Shown piece after piece: positions 49,833 to 59,160 of a stretch of 64,000 nucleotides of DNA. Under the pieces are notes generated by a model. It made no database searches. It was not told where the DNA came from and saw only the letters and a program-made list of their open reading frames with translations. The stretch is from Anthropogastromicrobium sp052273485. Its GTDB lineage: Bacteria; Bacillota; Clostridia; Lachnospirales; Lachnospiraceae. The translations under genes were made by a program, and so were the position numbers. Location: NCBI GenBank assembly GCA_052273485.1, contig DAVZID010000007.1, positions 1 through 64,000 of the forward strand, read 5' to 3'. Position 1 is the stretch's first letter. The number at the start of each line of letters is the position of its first letter.

Positions 49833-52277
49833 TTACAAAAACTGTGTCACATCTTTGCATGCCACATAGCTTAGTTCAAAGTTCTGCGCTGTCAGTGTTT
49901 TTGACTCTTTGTCATAAGATGGCGACGTTTCTTTTGCGCGTTTTTTAAATGTTGCAAAACTAACATCTGATTTTTGACCGCCGCAAACACAAAGATAAGC
50001 TGCATTTTTGCTGTAAGCGCGCTGCTCACAATTAAAATTCATACCATTGTGTGCTTCCAGTTTTTCACTGCACCATAATGCCAGATAGCCTGTTTCTTTG
50101 CGAAGGAATATCCAGTTTTCTTCATGAATCACCTCATCAAAACGACACTCTGGACAATATAAATGAGTATACCCAATTGGATGCTCATCCGGAATTGCAT
50201 AAATACCGCCAAGAAGACCATGCTGCTGTTTTAATGCTGGCATCACACCATTTCCATGCCAGTAGCCTGGGCGCATATCGCCCTCCTCTGATGTAGAACC
50301 TGGATGAGTCACGAAGATGCTTGCCTCACCGTCAAGTGCCGCATACCACATGTGCTGCTGATAGCCGTAGGTACCTGGTCTAAAATAGGTGGTTCCATGG
50401 AAGCGCTCGTTGAAGGACTTTGTAAAGTTGTGGGTTGTGATATCCACATTTTCCTTCAAAGTCTCGTTCTCCCAACGTGTAAACGGCTCTCTCGGAGATG
50501 CCACACTAGTTAGGCAGTAATCTGCATTTTTCTCCAGATAAACTCTTGCATTTCCGGTCGTGTAGTTGGTTTCCACATCGTCCTCCATCAGCTTTACCAG
50601 TCCTTCTGGAATCGGATATTTACTGCTTGCATAGAAGCCAAGCCAGCCCTCGCCAAAGGTATACGGAAGTGCCGGATTGATCAGATTCATCAGTGCCATC
50701 GCACCCTGATCAAATGGATACAATACACTTCTGTACACGCGTCCCATAGGTGCCACGATACCAGTCTTGTAGGTGTGAAGCGCCAGCATAGACAACATCT
50801 TATCCGTAATCGCTGCCGCACGCTTTGAGATTTCTGGCTCGGAATAATCGACCACGTTGATCAAAGCTGCAAAGGTAACACACATGTAAACGGTGCTCAA
50901 AAACTCCTCGAAGCCATACTCTTCCACATCATCCAGCCACTGTAAGACCTTGTTTCTTCCATATAAATGGAGTTCTTTTCCAGTCATCTTGGCACGAGAA
51001 AAATACTCGTCCGGATACATTTCACCTGCATTCATCGCACAGGTATAGAACATCAGCGCATGATTCTCACTCCAGAAGCACATGCCGTCAAAGCCATCCA
51101 TATCCATCCAATAGCGATAATTGAGCATAACATCTTTAATACGCTCTTTCATTGCTCCTTCAACTGGATAATTATGCAAATAACGAATCAATCCGCACAT
51201 TAAAAAGTCAGAACAGTCATAACGTTCTTCGATCATCTCAAGCATCTCATACATCAATCGCTCATCATCCATAGAGTTGTCATTGAAATGCTTTCTTGCA
51301 AGGATGTTTGAGATCGGGAATCCAAACTTTTCACCGCGGCTCTCGCTCATAACATCTGCAATTCGTCTGAATATAAGCTCCTTATTTTCTTCAAAGCTAA
51401 ATGCACTTCCATCCTCGCGCAATGCATATTTTGGTACAAGCTGCTCTGTGCGTTCAAAGACACGCTTAAGCTCAAGCTTTCCTAACACAACTTTCACTGT
51501 TACATATGGCTGTCCATTTTCTAAAAGAATCTCGCTTTTTCCCTCTGCCTGATACCAAACAGCTGGAATCATTGCCTTTGCAAAATCCTCTTCATAATAG
51601 CGGTATGTATAAGTTGTTCCACTTGGAGCCTGGCTGTCAAAACAGAGCTTATTTGACTCTAAACGTGCACTCTCCAAAAATGCTTCTGCCACAGCTGCAG
51701 TGTCAGCACATGCTTCATCTGGAATTGACACTTTAATTTCATCCTTATGATTTAAAATCTGCAGACCTGCTACACTTCTTGTATCACGCACACCAAGATT
51801 CTCACATGCTAAATAAATAAGATTGCGTCCTGCTTTTAAATGAAGTGTCAGCTCTTTTTTCTGAATTGGCTTATAAACTGGCTGCTTTAATGTGCCTTCT
51901 AATCTGCCGTTGCAATACACATCAACTGCTGCATATGACCACAGCACTGCCGCAACATCAATATCAGATGATGTCTCAAGCACAGTTGCAATGTCAAAAT
52001 GAATACGGCGCATAACAGAATAGAACGTTGAAATATTCACAAAACAGCTTCCACTGTCATAATAATACTTCCATTCTTCATCCAGACGGCTCTTTGCACC
52101 AACAAGAATCTCACCAGTTTCACCAACTGGTTTGTGTTCTGCAATTACAGAACGCAGATATGCCTCATAGCGAAGCTGATTTTTATCCTTCGCCTCATTA
52201 AAATAAGGCTCTTCCTGAGGACCTGACACCATAAAATGTGTCACAAATCCATCCAGGCCTAGTTTCCATCCGCTCAT
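49833..52277 (-). CDS. Large protein of unknown family in a uronate locus, probably carbohydrate-active
   Basis: An 814-residue protein without a signal peptide. I do not recognise the family. The N-terminal 200 residues look like beta-sandwich (HFDIATVLETSSDIDVAAVL, YAAVDVYCNGRLEGTLKQPV, AGRNLIYLACENLG), with the 'CNG...G' turn common in glycosidase jelly-rolls. From about residue 320 it is helical and rich in Trp/Tyr (CFWSENHALMFYTCAMNAGE, MYCVTFAAL-like stretch), suggesting an alpha/alpha toroid; the C-terminal part is beta-rich (HGTTYFRPGTYGYQQHMWY, GDMRPGYWHGNGVMPAL). SENHALMF and HPGSTSEEGDMRPGYWHG hold candidate catalytic residues. Its place between GH28 and uxuA suggests cleavage of a uronic-acid-containing oligosaccharide in the cytoplasm. 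Confidence 0.7.
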   Translation of the reverse strand: MSGWKLGLDGFVTHFMVSGPQEEPYFNEAKDKNQLRYEAYLRSVIAEHKPVGETGEILVGAKSRLDEEWKYYYDSGSCFVNISTFYSVMRRIHFDIATVLETSSDIDVAAVLWSYAAVDVYCNGRLEGTLKQPVYKPIQKKELTLHLKAGRNLIYLACENLGVRDTRSVAGLQILNHKDEIKVSIPDEACADTAAVAEAFLESARLESNKLCFDSQAPSGTTYTYRYYEEDFAKAMIPAVWYQAEGKSEILLENGQPYVTVKVVLGKLELKRVFERTEQLVPKYALREDGSAFSFEENKELIFRRIADVMSESRGEKFGFPISNILARKHFNDNSMDDERLMYEMLEMIEERYDCSDFLMCGLIRYLHNYPVEGAMKERIKDVMLNYRYWMDMDGFDGMCFWSENHALMFYTCAMNAGEMYPDEYFSRAKMTGKELHLYGRNKVLQWLDDVEEYGFEEFLSTVYMCVTFAALINVVDYSEPEISKRAAAITDKMLSMLALHTYKTGIVAPMGRVYRSVLYPFDQGAMALMNLINPALPYTFGEGWLGFYASSKYPIPEGLVKLMEDDVETNYTTGNARVYLEKNADYCLTSVASPREPFTRWENETLKENVDITTHNFTKSFNERFHGTTYFRPGTYGYQQHMWYAALDGEASIFVTHPGSTSEEGDMRPGYWHGNGVMPALKQQHGLLGGIYAIPDEHPIGYTHLYCPECRFDEVIHEENWIFLRKETGYLALWCSEKLEAHNGMNFNCEQRAYSKNAAYLCVCGGQKSDVSFATFKKRAKETSPSYDKESKTLTAQNFELSYVACKDVTQFL

Positions 52278-52320
52278 TTGCTTTTTCCTCCTAAAGCATC
52301 ATTGACTCTACTTACGCTGA

Positions 52321-53907
52321 TCAATTTTTGTTATTGACATCATAAAGACAAATTGCTTTTCTTGTATTGCAGCTTCTTGGTACTACATTTATGTCCTCTA
52401 ATACAAGATTATCGATATGACGTGCCCAGATACCATATGCATCTACATCACCATGTGCATTGCTCTCTGGATAATCCTCCAAAAATTCATCAAACGTCTC
52501 AGGGATCTCAACAATTTCCTCATTATCCCTATATACAACATGATAACTGCTTACAGTAATATTTTCAAGTGGTCTGCGAACAACACTTCCATCCTTTTTA
52601 GTTGTTTCATATCCAGTTAAAATTGCCGGAACTTCTGCGTTGTCTGCATGAATATTTTCAATGCGGATATTTTTAATGCTGCCGCCCCAATAGCGATTTT
52701 CTCCCACATTATCTGTATATGGCTCATTATAACGATTTCTCTTATTTAAGCAAATATACAGTGGACAGATAATCTTATCCATCGTAATATTTCTAATAGT
52801 TACGTCAGAAAGATTCGTTCCATCACATGACTCAAGTGAAATTCCAGAAACAGAACCAGGATAAATATCAGGCATGCAAAACATACAGTCTTCTACAAGA
52901 ATATCACTAATATCATTTGCTGTTTCTGTTCCAATTTTGAATGCGTTCATAACTGTCACAACAGTACATCTTTTTACATGTACATGTGTCATGGCACGTC
53001 CAGTACGAATTGGATTTTTAATTACAATTCCGTCATCTGCACAGGAGATAAAACAATGATCTACTAATACATTGCCACTTGCATTAATATCAACACCGTC
53101 AGAATTTGCCACATGACGATTATCATCAATAACCATATTCTTAACTGTGATATTTTCACAACACTCAATATGAAGTGTCCAGCTCATTGAATCATATAAG
53201 ATAATATTGTCAAACGTAACATTTTTACTGTCCTGTACCCATACAAGTGCTGCCGGACGATTTAAATTTGGCTTGCCTTCACCATATTTGTCTTCTGAAT
53301 AACGTATTCTCTGTCTATAATAATAGCGAAGTGTTCCAGGAATAGTATTAATTTCTTTTGCCTGATCACGTCTTGGAAGGCGGCTTATATCAAATGGAGT
53401 CAATGCCGGCAGTTCCCGTGGCTCATACACATACCACTCACCACTTCCGTTAATACGTCCGCCACCAGTAATCGTCACATCCTCTGCATTCTTAACGCGT
53501 ACAAAAGCACCCTCGCTCGACTCGCCCTTTCGATCATCAACCTGCTCTTTTTGCTTCGCCAGCAAAAGCTCCACATTTCTGGATGCCTTGATCTCAGAAT
53601 CTTCTGCGATGAAAAGTGTCGTGTGAGACGGAATATATACCGTTCCCATACAATAGGAGCCACCCGCTACAAGAATCACACCACCGCCTGCTTTCTCACA
53701 TGCTGCTGCAGCTGCTAAGAAAGCTTCGGTATTTAAAAGATCTTTTTCTGGTTTTGCGCCAAAATCGCGAATATCGAAAACCTTTTTTCCTTCTGGAAGC
53801 TTCTGATTTTTATCGATAAATTCATCATATGGAAGTGCTTCATAATAATCACCCGGATAGATATTTCCTAATTCTGGGTAAGTGGGTGTATCATATGTGT
53901 TCTGCAT
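52321..53907 (-). CDS. GH28 family polygalacturonase-like enzyme
   Basis: A 528-residue right-handed beta-helix protein. The GH28 catalytic pattern is partly visible: NSDGVDINAS (usual NTDGID), then CADDGIVIKN (DD pair), and AFKIGTETANDI in place of the common GHG; TVRNITMDKI-like turns repeat along the helix. GH28 enzymes hydrolyse alpha-galacturonide links in pectins. No signal peptide is present, so it should act on imported oligosaccharides, as exo-acting or unsaturated-end-tolerant members do. It lies between the ABC permease genes and the unknown 814-residue gene; a terminator hairpin precedes it. Confidence 0.85.
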   Translation of the reverse strand: MQNTYDTPTYPELGNIYPGDYYEALPYDEFIDKNQKLPEGKKVFDIRDFGAKPEKDLLNTEAFLAAAAACEKAGGGVILVAGGSYCMGTVYIPSHTTLFIAEDSEIKASRNVELLLAKQKEQVDDRKGESSEGAFVRVKNAEDVTITGGGRINGSGEWYVYEPRELPALTPFDISRLPRRDQAKEINTIPGTLRYYYRQRIRYSEDKYGEGKPNLNRPAALVWVQDSKNVTFDNIILYDSMSWTLHIECCENITVKNMVIDDNRHVANSDGVDINASGNVLVDHCFISCADDGIVIKNPIRTGRAMTHVHVKRCTVVTVMNAFKIGTETANDISDILVEDCMFCMPDIYPGSVSGISLESCDGTNLSDVTIRNITMDKIICPLYICLNKRNRYNEPYTDNVGENRYWGGSIKNIRIENIHADNAEVPAILTGYETTKKDGSVVRRPLENITVSSYHVVYRDNEEIVEIPETFDEFLEDYPESNAHGDVDAYGIWARHIDNLVLEDINVVPRSCNTRKAICLYDVNNKN

Positions 53908-53929
53908 AACAGTGAATCCTTTCTAAAAA

Positions 53930-53965
53930 AGGCCAACAATTCGTACTACCACAAATTGTCGGCCT
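53930..53965 (-). terminator. Terminator/attenuator between the permease gene and GH28
   Basis: AGGCC(G)ACAATT pairs with AATTGT(T)GGCCT and is followed on the minus strand by TTTTTT. In this 67-base gap it would reduce transcription of GH28 and later genes relative to the importer. Confidence 0.8.
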
Positions 53966-53974
53966 GTCTTTTTG

Positions 53975-54841
53975 TTAACCCTTTACTGCACCGGCTGTCA
54001 GACCGCCCATGAAGAAACGGCTAAAGCAACAGTAAACAATCAAAATTGGGACAATTGAAATTGTCGCACCTGCAAACATGATGTTCCATGCTGCAGTACC
54101 GTCTCCGGCATTCTTTAACATATTAACACCTACGGTCAGAGGACGAAGCTTATCATTAGTCATTGTAAATACAAGAGGAAGAATGTACTCGTTCCATCCC
54201 TGTCTGAAGGATAAAAGTGCAATTGTTGCCAAAATCGGCTTTAACATTGGAAGGATAATCTGATAATAAATTCTAAAGAATCCACATCCATCCATCTTTG
54301 CTGCCTCGTCAAGTTCCTTCGGAACGGAATTAACGAATCCACGGCATAAAAAGATAAACGTTGCCTGACCGCCGCCTGCTGAGATAATAGCAACAGCTAA
54401 CAAGCTCTTATTCATCTTCAACTTAACAGCAAGCTCAAATAAAGGACGAAGGGAAACAGAACCAACATTGATAAACATAAATGCTACGAAAAGCATGTAC
54501 AGAAGTTCCTTACCCTTAAAATTCTTTCTTGCAAATACATATCCTGCCATGCTGGCATTGATTAAAGAAATAAGCATAACAGCTAAACTTAAGAACACAC
54601 TGTTCATTGTATAAGTTGCAAAATTTGCCTGTTTCCATGCCTGCACATAGTTATCAAACACCCACTTGCTTGGCAAAATGCTTGAACCTCCGACAAGCAG
54701 CTCCTTATTGTCCTTAAAGGAACCAAAGATAACATAGCATACAGGAAAGATTGTGATGATCGCCGCGAGTGCCAAAAACAGCCAGATGATCAGACGGACG
54801 ATCTTCGTTCTTGTTGAATATACTGCATGAGTTTTTTCCAT
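53975..54841 (-). CDS. Sugar ABC transporter permease (MalG-like, CUT1)
   Basis: A 288-residue inner-membrane permease with six hydrophobic segments. The EAA loop that contacts the ATPase is KELDEAAKMDGCGFFRIYYQ (about residue 190). It is the second permease of a CUT1 importer with the gene just upstream (16-base gap). No ATPase gene is nearby; CUT1 systems in Firmicutes commonly share one ATPase such as MsmK encoded elsewhere. Confidence 0.94.
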   Translation of the reverse strand: MEKTHAVYSTRTKIVRLIIWLFLALAAIITIFPVCYVIFGSFKDNKELLVGGSSILPSKWVFDNYVQAWKQANFATYTMNSVFLSLAVMLISLINASMAGYVFARKNFKGKELLYMLFVAFMFINVGSVSLRPLFELAVKLKMNKSLLAVAIISAGGGQATFIFLCRGFVNSVPKELDEAAKMDGCGFFRIYYQIILPMLKPILATIALLSFRQGWNEYILPLVFTMTNDKLRPLTVGVNMLKNAGDGTAAWNIMFAGATISIVPILIVYCCFSRFFMGGLTAGAVKG

Positions 54842-54857
54842 CGTATCTCCTCCTAAT

Positions 54858-55790
54858 TTATACTACATCGTCAAGTTTCTTGGAAACAAACAGATAAACG
54901 CCAGTTACAATACCTACGATTACTGCTGCAACAACACTAAGCAGTGCTCCATAACCGATCTGTGCCTGACTGGAGCTTCCAGCAGAACCAAAGATAATAT
55001 TGTAAATGTATAAGAACATTACCATAGAACGGTTGCCAGGTCCTCCATTTGTCAGAACCATGATTGCCTCGTAATCCTTAAATGCTCCAGTGATTGCAAG
55101 CATTAAAACAACCTTTAATACTGGTGCCAGCATTGGAAGTGTAATGCGGAAGAAGGTCTGCACGCCAGTTGCACCGTCAATCTTTGCACTCTCGTAAACA
55201 TCCTCAGAAATACCAGTCATACCAGTGATAAAATACAGCATGTAATTACCAAAACCACCCCAGATTGCAAGAATCGTAACAGCTACCATAACAACATTCG
55301 GGCTGTTTAACCACTTGATCGGTGAATCAATCAGATGCATGTTCTGGAGCATTGAGTTTAAGATACCATTCTTTGTTGCAAAGATAAATCCAAAGATCAT
55401 ACCTGCAATAGAAGTACTGATGATAGTTGGCATGAAGTAAATTCCTCTAAATACAGAAGAACCTCTCAGTTTCTGGTTTAATAAAACTGCCATCAACAGA
55501 GCTAACGGGATGATGAAAATCAGCTTATAGAATGCATATTCAAATGTATGCATAACACTATTCCAGAAAACTTTATCGTTCAGCATACGCTCAAAGTTTT
55601 TCCATCCTGTAAATGTAGACTTGAAACCATTGTAGTCACATGCTACATAGCGGAAAATCCAGATAAACGGATAGATGGAACACAGGCAAAGGAAAAATAC
55701 TGCCGGTGCCAGCATAAGTGCTGCTGAAAAACTTCCGCTGCTTTTCGCTTTCTGGAACTTTTGTGAAAAAGTCATTTTTCTCTGGCTCAT
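54858..55790 (-). CDS. Sugar ABC transporter permease (MalF-like, CUT1)
   Basis: A 310-residue permease with six hydrophobic segments. The EAA loop is EDVYESAKIDGATGVQTFFR, and the conserved QKLRGSSVFRGIYFMPTII precedes it. It pairs with the MalG-like permease downstream and the binding protein upstream. A 15-bp hairpin in the gap after the binding-protein gene should limit its expression relative to that protein. Confidence 0.94.
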   Translation of the reverse strand: MSQRKMTFSQKFQKAKSSGSFSAALMLAPAVFFLCLCSIYPFIWIFRYVACDYNGFKSTFTGWKNFERMLNDKVFWNSVMHTFEYAFYKLIFIIPLALLMAVLLNQKLRGSSVFRGIYFMPTIISTSIAGMIFGFIFATKNGILNSMLQNMHLIDSPIKWLNSPNVVMVAVTILAIWGGFGNYMLYFITGMTGISEDVYESAKIDGATGVQTFFRITLPMLAPVLKVVLMLAITGAFKDYEAIMVLTNGGPGNRSMVMFLYIYNIIFGSAGSSSQAQIGYGALLSVVAAVIVGIVTGVYLFVSKKLDDVV

Positions 55791-55851
55791 AAAATCCTCC
55801 TTTTTTTCTTAGTTCACGTTTTTTCATCCCGTGAATAGATGCGATAAGAAA

Positions 55852-55890
55852 GGGAAAGCCGTCTCCTTATGTTTCGGAAACAGCCTTCCC
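55852..55890 (-). terminator. Intercistronic hairpin between binding protein and permease
   Basis: On the minus strand GGGAAGGCTGTTTCC pairs along 15 positions (three G-U) with GGAGACGGCTTTCCC, followed by TTTCTTAT. Such hairpins let the binding protein be made in excess over the permeases. Confidence 0.8.
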
Positions 55891-55926
55891 ATTTTATTCA
55901 GATGCCATTATCAGGCTGTCTGTTTC

Positions 55927-57273
55927 TTATTTGTCAAGATAGGTTGCAGTTCCATCACTTGGATGAAGCGGATCGTAATCCTCAATTACAAGTCTCTTAA
56001 CGCTGCCAGACTCAATATCTGCATCATATGCCTCATTGTAACGAGTATTCAGATCTTCGATTGCATCGTCAACATCAACATAACCCATAATTGCATTCCA
56101 CATAACAGTTCTGTAATCATCACCTGTCAGGTTAATGGTCGGTACTGCCGGGTATACAGACTCATAGTCAAGTAAAGAGAAGTCTGCCAGACGGCCAATC
56201 TTAGACTTATCGATCTTCTCATCCATATAAGAAGTAATTGGCAGACAGTAACCATTCTCTAAGTATCCCTTTAAAAATTCCTCAGACTGGAAGTACTGAA
56301 TTACCTTCCAAGCCTCATCTGGATGCTCACTGGAAGACATGATTGCATAGCCCTTAGACGGTGTTGTCTGAAGTGCGCCCTTAATCTCGCCGTCAAGAGA
56401 TGGAACCTCTGCTACGCCCCACTCAAAGTCTTCGATTGGCAGCTGGCTGGTGAATACACCTGCCTCCTGAGAAGCGTTGCCCCACAGTGCAAACTCGCCT
56501 TCTGCAAATAATGCTCTCATGTTATCAACGCCCTGCTGATCCGGGTAAGCAATTTCCTCATCGATGAATCTCTTGCCCTTCTCAAGGATTTCCTTGTAAC
56601 CGCTGAAATCGAACTTGCCATTTACATAGTCATAGTAATAAATACCAGATACCTGAGCCATCATCTCAAGCTGACGCTCAAATGGAGAAGATGAAGTAAA
56701 TCCGATTCCATAATACTCGCCGTTTCCATCCTCAGTGATCTTCTTTGCCATATCAATGTACTCGTCAAGCGTCTTCGGAATTTCTGTATATCCGCTCTTC
56801 TCTAACAGATCCTTATTGTACTCAATACGAACACCAGATCTCATACCAGAATATACCCAGTACAGATTACCATCCATGTAGTTCAAGCCCTCATATGCAT
56901 GCTCATATGGCTCGTTAACCTTCTGGTACTCCTCATCTGCATCGATGTAATCGTTTAACGGAACAAGCATATCGTTATCTACGAAATTCTTTAATGTTAC
57001 ACTCTGTCCAATGATATCCGGTGCTGTACCGCCTGTGTAAGCAAGAGAGATCATGTTCTCATAATCATCTGTGATGATCTGCATATCAATGTAGATATTG
57101 TCTGTGTTCTCCTTGTTGTACTTTTCTACCATCTCAGTCATATACTCACTGTCATGACGGTCATTTACCCAGTAAGTGATGGTAGTTACATCATCTGCCA
57201 TTGCCGGAACTACACCGATCGTACCCATTGCCATTGCTGCACAAAGTGCAAGGCTCATACCTCTTCTTTTCAT
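55927..57273 (-). CDS. Sugar ABC transporter substrate-binding protein
   Basis: A 448-residue extracytoplasmic solute-binding protein (family 1), with ITYWVNDRHDSEYMTEMVEK, YTGGTAPDIIGQS and SKGYAIMSSSEHPDEAWKVI. The N-terminus MKRRGMSLALCAAMAMG... ends in PAMA before DDV. The only early Cys lies in SLALC, a poor lipobox (Leu at -1), so cleavage by signal peptidase I after AMA appears more likely than lipid anchoring; most Gram-positive binding proteins are lipoproteins. It is the first gene of the leftward importer unit and faces the two-component system across a 300-base gap. Confidence 0.93.
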   Translation of the reverse strand: MKRRGMSLALCAAMAMGTIGVVPAMADDVTTITYWVNDRHDSEYMTEMVEKYNKENTDNIYIDMQIITDDYENMISLAYTGGTAPDIIGQSVTLKNFVDNDMLVPLNDYIDADEEYQKVNEPYEHAYEGLNYMDGNLYWVYSGMRSGVRIEYNKDLLEKSGYTEIPKTLDEYIDMAKKITEDGNGEYYGIGFTSSSPFERQLEMMAQVSGIYYYDYVNGKFDFSGYKEILEKGKRFIDEEIAYPDQQGVDNMRALFAEGEFALWGNASQEAGVFTSQLPIEDFEWGVAEVPSLDGEIKGALQTTPSKGYAIMSSSEHPDEAWKVIQYFQSEEFLKGYLENGYCLPITSYMDEKIDKSKIGRLADFSLLDYESVYPAVPTINLTGDDYRTVMWNAIMGYVDVDDAIEDLNTRYNEAYDADIESGSVKRLVIEDYDPLHPSDGTATYLDK

Positions 57274-57571
57274 TAGAAAGTCCTCCTTAAATTCCTTTAC
57301 AGCTTATCCAGTTTCACAATAAAACTCGGATTGCTGTTTGCTATAGTTATGTTTTATCATGAATTGTAACAATTCTCAACATCATTTTCCATGGATTATG
57401 TAACACTTTCCATCATGTGACATTTTTCAATTATTCATATTGTTATATGGCATCCATGATTTGGCTTACGTTTAAAAGTTGCTTTTCTGCTCCATTCATG
57501 TTAAAATAGTATTAGTATGTGTGCGTAACAAACATAAAGTACCAAAAATTTCAAAACAAGGAGGAACTTTC
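57274..57571. promoter_or_regulatory. Divergent promoter region between importer and two-component system
   Basis: Rightward: TTGCTT (57479-57484) and TAAAAT (57502-57507), 17-base spacer, for the response regulator. Leftward: TTGAGA (plus 57374-57379) and TAAAAC (plus 57351-57356), also 17 bases, for the binding protein. Inside the leftward spacer lies the perfect palindrome GAATTGTAACAATTC (57361-57375), a good operator candidate. The rest is AT-rich without coding potential. Confidence 0.65.
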
Positions 57572-59134
57572 ATGGAATCCATTTCTATCCGGGTTCTGCT
57601 TGCTGATGATGAGGCTGCCATTCGAAACGGGCTCCAAAATGCCATTCCCTGGGAGCAATACCATGCTAAGGTAGTAGCTGCTGCTTCTAACGGCCAGGAG
57701 GCACTTGATTTAATCAGAAGCTATCTCCCGGATCTTGTTATAATTGATATTAAAATGCCTCAAATTGATGGACTTGAGGTAATCCGCCAAACTAAAGCTG
57801 CAGGAATAACCTGTCGTTTTTTAATTTTAAGCGGATATGACGATTTTTACCTTGCACAAAAAGCAATTCGCTATGGTGCAAACGGCTATTTTTTAAAGCC
57901 GTTAAAGATTGAAGAATTTAAGGATGAGCTATCTCGTCAGTATGCCGAGATTCTCTCACATCATCATTCTTCTTCTGCTGCGAAAAATTTAGATGAATTA
58001 ATGGAAAGTTCTAAAATTTTCTTTTTGAATCAGCTTCTATTAAATGAGATTCGCGATGACAGTGAGATAAAACGGCGCCGCACGATGCTTTCTCTTACGC
58101 TGTTTGATACTCCGTATCGCGTTATTGTCTGTTCAGCAGCAACCTCAAATGACAAGCTCTTGCATGCGCTTAAACTGGCAAAGCCTCTGTTTATCAGTGC
58201 TTTTTCTGACCGGTCTATTGAAGCCTGGATTCTTCGTGAAAAGCAGCTTGTACTTCTTATTTCTGACGCTCAAAATAAGGAGCTTTGTGCAATCAAAGAA
58301 GTGATTGCAAGTATACTTTGCCATTTAAAGCAGCAAACTGGTATCCGTTTTTATACTGCTATCAGTACACTTGCCGATCAGACTGAACAGGCTGCTGCCG
58401 CTTACACAGATGCCCTTCGTGCATTGTCCTATCACATATACGAATGTGAAAATGATGTATATGATGATACTATGATATGTCGTCAAAAGCCTTCATTTTC
58501 TCCTTCGTCAATTGCATATGATCCAATGATTGCCTGCATTGAGCGCAATGATCCTGACGAAATAAAAAAATGTTGTGCCCAATTTGTACACTCGCTCTTT
58601 TTCACACAACTGCCTCCGCCTGATTTTATCCGCGGCATGTGTATTCACGTACTGACAAACATCCGTGTACGTTTTCTTGCAAAACACACAGAACTTTCAC
58701 CAGAAGATCCTATACGCCCAGATGATGTGCTGTTATGTCACACAATCACAGAACTGATTGAATGGCTTGCCGCTGGTTTTCTGTCGCTTTCAGAAAGCTA
58801 TAAACGCCAAAAAAAATCCTCAGATCCTATTATTGAAACTGCTAAAGAATATATAAAAAATCATATAAGCAGTAATTTAAAAGCAAAGGATGTAGCTGCC
58901 ACTGTCAACTTAAGTGAATCTTATTTTACGATTTACTTTAAAACAAAAACCGGACAAAATTTCCGTGATTATGTACTGAATGCCCGAACAGATCTTGCCA
59001 AAAAGCTTCTTTTAGAGCAGCGCCTGAGTATCAGTGAGATTGCTTATGCGACTGGCTATCAAGACTACCGCTCCTTCTCAAGAGCTTTTAAAAATGTCAC
59101 TGGAATTTCTCCTTCTGACTATCAAAACCGATAG
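57572..59134 (+). CDS. AraC-type response regulator (YesN-like)
   Basis: A 520-residue regulator. The receiver domain starts IRVLLADDEAAIRNGLQ; the phospho-acceptor is in LPDLVIIDIKMPQIDGLEV and the Lys in GYFLKPLKIEEF. A middle region of about 270 residues leads to a C-terminal AraC helix-turn-helix pair (LKAKDVAATVNLSESYFTIY and SISEIAYATGYQDYRSFSRA). I start at MESISIRVLL (57572), with AGGAGG seven bases upstream; the frame begins 31 codons earlier without a site. It likely controls the divergent importer operon and perhaps its own genes. Confidence 0.95.
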   Translation: MESISIRVLLADDEAAIRNGLQNAIPWEQYHAKVVAAASNGQEALDLIRSYLPDLVIIDIKMPQIDGLEVIRQTKAAGITCRFLILSGYDDFYLAQKAIRYGANGYFLKPLKIEEFKDELSRQYAEILSHHHSSSAAKNLDELMESSKIFFLNQLLLNEIRDDSEIKRRRTMLSLTLFDTPYRVIVCSAATSNDKLLHALKLAKPLFISAFSDRSIEAWILREKQLVLLISDAQNKELCAIKEVIASILCHLKQQTGIRFYTAISTLADQTEQAAAAYTDALRALSYHIYECENDVYDDTMICRQKPSFSPSSIAYDPMIACIERNDPDEIKKCCAQFVHSLFFTQLPPPDFIRGMCIHVLTNIRVRFLAKHTELSPEDPIRPDDVLLCHTITELIEWLAAGFLSLSESYKRQKKSSDPIIETAKEYIKNHISSNLKAKDVAATVNLSESYFTIYFKTKTGQNFRDYVLNARTDLAKKLLLEQRLSISEIAYATGYQDYRSFSRAFKNVTGISPSDYQNR

Positions 59135-59160
59135 TACAGACCACAATACAATACTTTTAT

